Assembly: GCF_024198255.1 (NCBI RefSeq)
Contig: NZ_JAJVKW010000006.1
Coordinates: 186,001-250,000 of the forward strand
From: Myxococcus guangdongensis
Lineage (GTDB): Bacteria > Myxococcota > Myxococcia > Myxococcales > Myxococcaceae
Direction of reading: 5' to 3'
Length of the DNA: 64,000 bases
Shown: positions 58,728 through 64,000 of the stretch, in pieces
Layout of the letters: the number at the start of each line of letters is the position of its first letter
Numbering within the stretch: the first letter of the stretch is position 1
Notes under the pieces: model-generated
What the model was told of the DNA's origin: nothing
Databases searched by the model: none
Seen by the model: only the letters and a program-made list of their open reading frames with translations
Translations under genes and position numbers: made by a program

Positions 58728-60425
58728 TCAGGGCGGTGGTTGGAGGTGCTTGCGCAAGCGCGCGGTCTGCTCCGCGGTCCAGCCCTCGGGGCGGAGCAAC
58801 GCGAGCCATCCGTCGACGTGCTCGCCCGTGTAGACGTGTCCGTAACCGGGCGGCACGGCCATCCCCAGCGGCAGGTCGGCCGTCACCTGCCAGAACGTCA
58901 CGAAGGGCAGCCACACCACCGCGTCCACGACGTCGTCCCCGCGCGGCTCGCGCAGCCAGTCCGGCCGTCGCAGGAGTAGCTGGGGGCTCCACCAGGTGAT
59001 GGGGTCCGAGGGGTGCAGCAGATAGAGCACCCGGGAGTCTCCCCACGGCGCGGAGGCGGGGGGAATCTCCTCGCCCGGGCGACGGCTGAAGCGGACGATG
59101 CGGCCGCTCCGATAGACAGGCTCCACCTCGGGGCTGCCGGCGTCGCGCTGGTCGGTGAACTCGCGATACAGGGTATTGAACTGGGGCGGACCCACGAAGA
59201 GCGCGCCGTGTGTGCGATTGGCCAGGTCCCGCTCGCCGCTGAAGGCCGTCTCCCCGCCGTACGAGCCCAGGCTCTCCCCGAACACGAACAGCTTGGGACG
59301 GCGGTCCTCGGGGAGTCGCGCCCAGCGCTCGTAGACGGCGTCGAAGAGGGCCCGTCCCGCCTCGCGCGCCCGCTGCTGGTCCACCAGGACGGAGAGCCAG
59401 GACCACAGATGCGAGTACTGCATGGAGACGATGGCGGAGTCGCCGCCTGTGAGGAACTCGAAGGCATCGACGGACTCGGGCACCACCCAGCCGCTGCCGG
59501 TGGTGGTCACCACCAGCAGGTATTCGCGCTCGAAGCCCCCCGCCCGCTCCAAGTCACGGACCGCGAGCTCGGCGCGGCGCTCCGCATCCGGGGCGGACGC
59601 GTAGCCGGCATACACCCGGATGGGCGCCTCCGCGGTGGCGCCATGGAACGCGGACAGCTCTTCCACCGACGGACCCCGGGCCACGAAGTTGCGGCCCTCC
59701 CGGCCCAGCGTCTCCCAAGGCACGAGGGAGTCCGGGCTCCCGGAGCGCAGCGGGCCGTGGGGCGGGTGCACGCCCTCGGCGGTCGTCGTGTCCTGGAGGG
59801 CCAGGGTGCGGTCCGCCAGGGAGATGAGCCCGTCCCACAGCACGCCGCTGAGGAGCAGGAAGGTGAGCGTCGCCACCGCGAGCCCGCTCGTCGCCCGGGC
59901 CGCGCGTGGGCCGATGTGGCGCGACAGGCGCGCGTTCAGTCGATGGGAGAGCGCGCGCAACCCGCGGCCCGCGCCGATGAGCAGGAGGAAGAGGATCGCG
60001 GCGATGAAGGGCGCGAACAGGTATCCCGCGCGGCCCGGGTGGGGCATCCCCATCCGCTCCCGGATGCTCGCCTGCCAATGCCAGCCCAGCACCAGGGATG
60101 CGGCCAGGGCCACGGCCGCCACCCCGAAGTACCCTCGCCAGGCCCGGGGGCTGGGCGTGCGCGCAGGTCGGTTGGCGAACTCGCGCCAGAGCCAGGCACC
60201 CGCCACCCCGAGCCCGTAGCCGATGACCGCGCTGATGCCACTGACGAGCCCCTGGAAGGGGCCGCTGCGAGGCAGGAGCGAGGGGGTGAATGACAGACAC
60301 GCGAACACCAGCGCGACCCACGCGCCAGGCAGCGTGAAGTGGCGCCACCAGGCCGTGGCTCGACTCCGGTGCCACACCCCGCGCGAGGGTGCGGCTCGCA
60401 CGGGGCTTCCGATGAGGCGCTCCAT
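58728..60425 (-). CDS. Membrane alpha/beta hydrolase (Abhydrolase_9-type)
   Basis: 565 residues from ATG 60425; the frame is open upstream but GGGGGA lies just before this ATG. Four to five N-terminal membrane helices (~28-195) are followed by a soluble hydrolase domain (~235-560) with VFGESLGSYGGE (nucleophile S385), YLLHPSDPITWWSP (acid) and GYGHVYTGEH (His). This arrangement matches a family of actinobacterial and myxobacterial membrane esterases. Substrate unknown, possibly lipid. Preceded by the DUF3592 gene on the same strand after 171 bp. Confidence 0.78.
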   Translation of the reverse strand: MERLIGSPVRAAPSRGVWHRSRATAWWRHFTLPGAWVALVFACLSFTPSLLPRSGPFQGLVSGISAVIGYGLGVAGAWLWREFANRPARTPSPRAWRGYFGVAAVALAASLVLGWHWQASIRERMGMPHPGRAGYLFAPFIAAILFLLLIGAGRGLRALSHRLNARLSRHIGPRAARATSGLAVATLTFLLLSGVLWDGLISLADRTLALQDTTTAEGVHPPHGPLRSGSPDSLVPWETLGREGRNFVARGPSVEELSAFHGATAEAPIRVYAGYASAPDAERRAELAVRDLERAGGFEREYLLVVTTTGSGWVVPESVDAFEFLTGGDSAIVSMQYSHLWSWLSVLVDQQRAREAGRALFDAVYERWARLPEDRRPKLFVFGESLGSYGGETAFSGERDLANRTHGALFVGPPQFNTLYREFTDQRDAGSPEVEPVYRSGRIVRFSRRPGEEIPPASAPWGDSRVLYLLHPSDPITWWSPQLLLRRPDWLREPRGDDVVDAVVWLPFVTFWQVTADLPLGMAVPPGYGHVYTGEHVDGWLALLRPEGWTAEQTARLRKHLQPPP

Positions 60426-60596
60426 GTGTCCCCCGAAAGACAGGCTCGCGCTGCCCGTTCCAGGGGGAAGGGTAGGGTCGAAGCACGCGTCCCACAGCGT
60501 GCGCTCGTCGCTCCTGCCCGGCGCGGTGGACGGGGCAGGCGAGCCTCCGTGCACGCGCTGGCCGGGTGCGCACCGCGACTCATGCGGCGGCTGTCG

Positions 60597-61622
60597 TCAT
60601 GCCGAGCGCAGCGCCTCGGGCGAGACCTCGCCCACCCGGAGGTCCTGTCGCAGCCACTGCGCGAGCGCCGCCGCCTGCTCCTCGCGGGTGAACTCGCAGA
60701 CGGCTTCCTGGCGCGTGGTGCCGTCGGCGGTGGCGATCTCGAGCGTGGCTCGGTAGTGCGTGTCCTTCTTCGCCGGCACCTGGGGCTCGACACGCAGCGA
60801 CAGCACGTCCCTCCACCGGACCTCGAGCCGCGCCTTGCGTCCCTGGATGGGCGGCAGGGAGAGCCTCCGCTCCCGGCGGTGGAGGCGCACCTCGTAGTGG
60901 CCGGCCTTCTTCCGGGTGTGGATGTAGCGCCCGACGAACAGCCCGCTCGCGATGACGACGGCCCAGGCCGCCACGCCCGCGAGCACGGGCGGGTAGACGC
61001 CCGCGAGGCTGCTCGTGAGCACGACGCACGCCAGGGACGCGGGGCCCATGACCAGGCCCACCCAGGTGCCCGTGTCGGGCGCATCGGGCGCCACGCACTC
61101 GCTGCCGTCCTCCCTCGTGAAGGGGGACAGCAGCGGCGGCTTCGGCTTGAAGGACTGCACCACCATCCTCACCAGATAGAGCGCCACCAGGTTGAAGGGC
61201 AGCAACATCAGGAGCACGACCAGCTCTCCGCCGCCGAGGCCCGGCTGGAGGATCGCCTCCGAGGGGGGACCTGGCGAGTGGTACACGGTGACGCGAGCTC
61301 CGACGGGGTACCGGTCGACCAGGGCCTGTGCCTCCTCGATGTCCCCCGAGCGCGAGGTCGTGATGCGGTACTTGTGGCCCTCTCGCTGTTGTCCGTCGAC
61401 GGAGTACGTGTAGGCCACCTTGAGGCCGTACGTGATGCTCTTGTTTCCACGCGCCGTCTCCACCTCGCTCGAGGTGATGGTGCCCTGGGCGGTGGGCCAG
61501 CTCGCGGATTGCACCTGGCGCCCCACGCTGGAGCCGACCATGTAGTCGGCGAACCCGGTGATGGCCAACCACGGCAACACGAACACGAGCACCACGGCCG
61601 TCGAACCCACACGAGAAGACAT
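60597..61622 (-). CDS. DUF3592-type membrane protein
   Basis: 341 residues. Membrane helix at ~8-28, then a short beta-rich extracytoplasmic domain with the DUF3592 pattern (WPTAQGTITSSEVE, YTYSVDGQQREG, RYPVGARVTVYHSP), a second helix (~133-155), two more helices (~185-235) and a cytoplasmic tail. Function of the family is unknown. It begins 52 bp after the Ser/Thr kinase gene on the same strand and may form an operon with it. Confidence 0.78.
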   Translation of the reverse strand: MSSRVGSTAVVLVFVLPWLAITGFADYMVGSSVGRQVQSASWPTAQGTITSSEVETARGNKSITYGLKVAYTYSVDGQQREGHKYRITTSRSGDIEEAQALVDRYPVGARVTVYHSPGPPSEAILQPGLGGGELVVLLMLLPFNLVALYLVRMVVQSFKPKPPLLSPFTREDGSECVAPDAPDTGTWVGLVMGPASLACVVLTSSLAGVYPPVLAGVAAWAVVIASGLFVGRYIHTRKKAGHYEVRLHRRERRLSLPPIQGRKARLEVRWRDVLSLRVEPQVPAKKDTHYRATLEIATADGTTRQEAVCEFTREEQAAALAQWLRQDLRVGEVSPEALRSA

Positions 61623-61674
61623 GGTGTGAGTCTACAGGAGTCATCCTGAATCACCGACGCAGGAGGCGGCTTCG

Positions 61675-62619
61675 TCAGTCCACCTGGAGCGGGACGCTGA
61701 ACGTCGTGAGCACCCGGACAATCTCCCGCAGGTCTGGCTGGGTGCCGAACTTCTGCCGACAGCGGTCGATCAACCGGCGCTGGATGAGGGGAACCCAGGT
61801 GGGCCACTCCTCCTCGTCGGAGACCTCGTTGCCCAGCATCAGTCGACGCAAGAGGTTGCCGAACATCCGGATGTCGGCCTCCACCCGCGAGTGATTGCCG
61901 CCGATGGTCTTCGACTCGCCGAAGTCGATGAGCATGAAGCGCCCGGTGGTCGTGAGCATGACGTTCGCGGGCTTGATGTCCCCATGCACGTAGTTGTTCT
62001 GGTGCATGTACGCCAGCGTCTCCAGGACCGCGAGCCCCACCTGGTAGATGCGCTGCGGTTGCATGGGGATTTCGCTCTTGAGGTCGTCGCCGACGACGAA
62101 GTCCATGGCCAGGAAGGCCTGATGGCGGCTGCGCACCTTGGGGATGTTCGGGTGGTTCAACGCGCGCATCACCCGCTCTTCGTGCTGGGCCTCTTCGACT
62201 GTCTGGAGTTGCTTCACGATGACGATTTCGCCGTCCTGGGTCCTGGCTTGCATCACCATGCCGAAGCCGCCCTGGCCCTGGATCTTGACGAACGTGAGCC
62301 CAGGCGGAAGGCCCAGGCTCGTCTTCGCGCTGACCTCCTGCGGAGGAGGCTGCTCCGGCCTCGCGCCCAGGTCCTCCTGCTGCCGGGGCGCTTGATGCTC
62401 GACGAAGAAGGCGCTCTTGCGGAGCTTGAGCGCCGTCACGCCGTGGAGGCCCTGGACCGCCTTGACCAGGTCCGAGAGGCTCACGTTCTCCGAGACCTTG
62501 ACGAGCTCGGTGAGCGCCGCCTCCAGCGACTCCGCGCCGGCGGGGTAGCCGATGCGCGTCGCGATGAGCTCGGCGAGGGTGGGCACCGTGGATGCGCTGA
62601 TGTCTCCGACCTGGAACAT
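61675..62619 (-). CDS. Ser/Thr protein kinase
   Basis: 314 residues (GGAGGA 9 nt upstream). An N-terminal ~100-residue helical domain (unrecognised, with a Gln/Pro-rich linker) precedes the kinase: GQGGFGMVMQA (P-loop), IVIVKQL (Lys), YVHGDIKPANVML (catalytic loop, with HGD instead of HRD) and LIDFGES (Mg-binding DFG). The C-lobe is short, and HGD-type loops usually mean no activation-loop phosphorylation. Soluble; no sensor domain or membrane helix. Possible partner: the adjacent DUF3592 protein. Confidence 0.85.
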   Translation of the reverse strand: MFQVGDISASTVPTLAELIATRIGYPAGAESLEAALTELVKVSENVSLSDLVKAVQGLHGVTALKLRKSAFFVEHQAPRQQEDLGARPEQPPPQEVSAKTSLGLPPGLTFVKIQGQGGFGMVMQARTQDGEIVIVKQLQTVEEAQHEERVMRALNHPNIPKVRSRHQAFLAMDFVVGDDLKSEIPMQPQRIYQVGLAVLETLAYMHQNNYVHGDIKPANVMLTTTGRFMLIDFGESKTIGGNHSRVEADIRMFGNLLRRLMLGNEVSDEEEWPTWVPLIQRRLIDRCRQKFGTQPDLREIVRVLTTFSVPLQVD

Positions 62620-62849
62620 TCGACCGGGTCCTCCGGGGAGATGGTTTCACGCGCCGCGCGAAGGCGTCAATCGAGCGCTCCCGCGCGAACGCTCGCGTGC
62701 CGCGGCGGGCCGACGTGCGACGTCAGGAAGGGTCGCGCCACGGACGCGACCTCGTTGGAGACGGAGTCGTGGTCCGTGGGGGTGATGGTCACCTGCCGTG
62801 CCGTGCGGTCAGCTCCTCCTGGACGTGAGGGAGAAGCCAGGGAGAAACC
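62620..62849. promoter_or_regulatory. Divergent intergenic region
   Basis: 230 bp between the kinase gene (-) and the GDSL lipoprotein gene (+). No convincing promoter boxes or palindromes were seen. Confidence 0.3.
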
Positions 62850-64000
62850 ATGTCGAGTCTTCTCGGCGGGATGTTCCGCATCGGGTTCGTCATCATGGCG
62901 TGTGTCGTGTGGGCGTGTGGAGAGAAACCGTCGCTGGCTTCACCGCACTGGCTGCCCGCCTTCACCGCGCCGATGCATCCGTCCGCCTCGGCCACGATGG
63001 GAGATGCGCTCGCCGGGCCGAGCTTCCGCGACCAGACGGTGTGCATGTTCGTGCGGCCCACGCTGGCAGGTCCCCGGCTGCGGCTGGTGTTGAGCAACCA
63101 GTACGGTGCGCAGCTCCTGCAGGTCGCGGCCGTCCGCGTCGGGCTGCGAGTCCAGGGCGTCTCCATCGACCCGACGACGGACCGGCAGGTCCGCTTCGCC
63201 GGCGCGGCCTCCGTCAGCATTCCTCCCGGGAGGACCGCCACCAGCGAGCCCGTGGAGCTCGCGGTCGATGGGCTCCGGGACGTGGCGGTGTCGCTCTACT
63301 TCCTCGAGCGCTCGGGGGCCGTTTCCTGGCACCTGGAGGGCACGCGGAGCACCTATGTCTCGGCCTCCAGCAACCACACGGCGGCGGCGAGCTTCGTGCC
63401 CGCGCTCACCACGCGGAGTCTCTACTTCCTCGCCGCGCTGCACGTCGACGCCGCTCCGGGCGAGTCCCTGGTCGTGGCGTTCGGTGACTCCATCACCGAT
63501 GGCGTGGGGACCACGGTGGACGAGGAGCGCTCCTGGCCGGCGCGCCTGTCACAACGCCTGAGGGCGAGGGGAGGACGCGCCGTGGGCGTGCTCAACGCGG
63601 GGCTCTCGGGCAACCGGTTGTTGGACGATGGCTATGGTCCCAACGGCCTGCGCCGCTTCGAGCGCGACGTGCTGGCCCAGCGCGGCGTGAAGGCCGTCCT
63701 CCTGTTGGAGGGAGTCAACGACATCGGTCGCCCGGGGGCGGCGTCTGGGGCCGAGCGAATCACCCAGGCCTATGAACAGCTCATCCAGCGCGCCAGGGCC
63801 CGGGGCTTGAAGGTGTATGGCGGGACGTTGACGCCGATGCAGGGCCATCCCTACTTCACCGCGGCGAACGAGACCACGCGCCAGGCGGTGAACCAGTGGA
63901 TTCGCACCGCGGGCAGGTTCGACGCGGTGATTGATTTCGACGCGGCGGTGAGGGAGCCGGCGAACCCTCACTCGATGCGGGCGGCGTTGACGGTGGACGG
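62850..64000 (+). CDS. GDSL/SGNH-hydrolase lipoprotein, 3' end cut by window edge
   Basis: At least 383 residues; ATG 62850 with GGGAG 7 nt upstream; no stop before the window ends. Lipoprotein-type signal with Cys in VVWAC near residue 23. A ~190-residue beta-rich N-terminal domain is followed by the SGNH hydrolase core: VVAFGDSITDGVG (block I Ser), NAGLSGNR (block II Gly) and LLEGVNDIG (block III Asn). The block V His would lie beyond the edge. Likely a secreted esterase or carbohydrate deacetylase attached to the envelope. Confidence 0.85.
   Translation, partial: MSSLLGGMFRIGFVIMACVVWACGEKPSLASPHWLPAFTAPMHPSASATMGDALAGPSFRDQTVCMFVRPTLAGPRLRLVLSNQYGAQLLQVAAVRVGLRVQGVSIDPTTDRQVRFAGAASVSIPPGRTATSEPVELAVDGLRDVAVSLYFLERSGAVSWHLEGTRSTYVSASSNHTAAASFVPALTTRSLYFLAALHVDAAPGESLVVAFGDSITDGVGTTVDEERSWPARLSQRLRARGGRAVGVLNAGLSGNRLLDDGYGPNGLRRFERDVLAQRGVKAVLLLEGVNDIGRPGAASGAERITQAYEQLIQRARARGLKVYGGTLTPMQGHPYFTAANETTRQAVNQWIRTAGRFDAVIDFDAAVREPANPHSMRAALTVD

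Overview
The window is high-GC DNA (strong G/C third-position bias) with hybrid histidine kinases, a Ser/Thr protein kinase, many secreted lipoproteins, a sigma-54 type promoter and large iterative PKS proteins. Together these point to a myxobacterium (Myxococcota, probably suborder Cystobacterineae). No rRNA, tRNA, CRISPR array, transposase or integrase was recognised.

Layout. 1-4287: two overlapping histidine kinases (-), the first running off the left edge. 4543-8836: a small secreted-type ORF, a polytopic membrane protein, a LemA-like/TPM-domain pair and a small membrane protein. 8852-11105 (-): a trigger-factor paralogue and an Ala/Lys/Gly-rich protein with a hydrophobic C-terminus. 11310-21129: secreted metalloproteases (M11-like, and an M57-like one with three LCCL domains), a large secreted protein with duplicated end domains, a TetR/MFS exporter pair and two hypothetical proteins.

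21528-45886 (+) is the centrepiece: nine tightly packed or overlapping genes forming one candidate operon for a PUFA-synthase-like iterative PKS. It encodes four KS-KS didomain proteins, and in each the first KS is degenerate and the second intact. It also encodes a five-repeat ACP-like/KR protein in which the four best ACP repeats carry Thr instead of the phosphopantetheine Ser, an Ntn-hydrolase (C45)-dehydratase fusion, a second DH, an Sfp-type phosphopantetheinyl transferase, a membrane-anchored condensation/WES-type acyltransferase and a FabD-like malonyltransferase. There is no enoylreductase and no classical thioesterase. KR plus DH without ER predicts an unsaturated, possibly conjugated, acyl chain; the C45 domain or the membrane acyltransferase are candidates for release or transfer. 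The product is unknown to me.

45901-48141 (-): a putative papain-fold protein and a PhoD-like phosphoesterase. 48382-52246: a small catabolic-looking locus (alpha/beta hydrolase and GntR/FCD regulator on -, FAH-family hydrolase, VOC protein and a deacetylase-like protein on +) with palindromes in the divergent promoter. 52431-58550: a glycine-rich secreted protein behind a well-formed sigma-54 promoter, twin Cys-rich small lipoproteins, an ECF sigma factor with a VWA lipoprotein, and a hypothetical protein. 58728-64000: a membrane alpha/beta hydrolase, a DUF3592 protein, a Ser/Thr kinase (-) and a GDSL/SGNH lipoprotein (+) cut by the right edge.

All functional calls come from motif reading only; no database search was possible.
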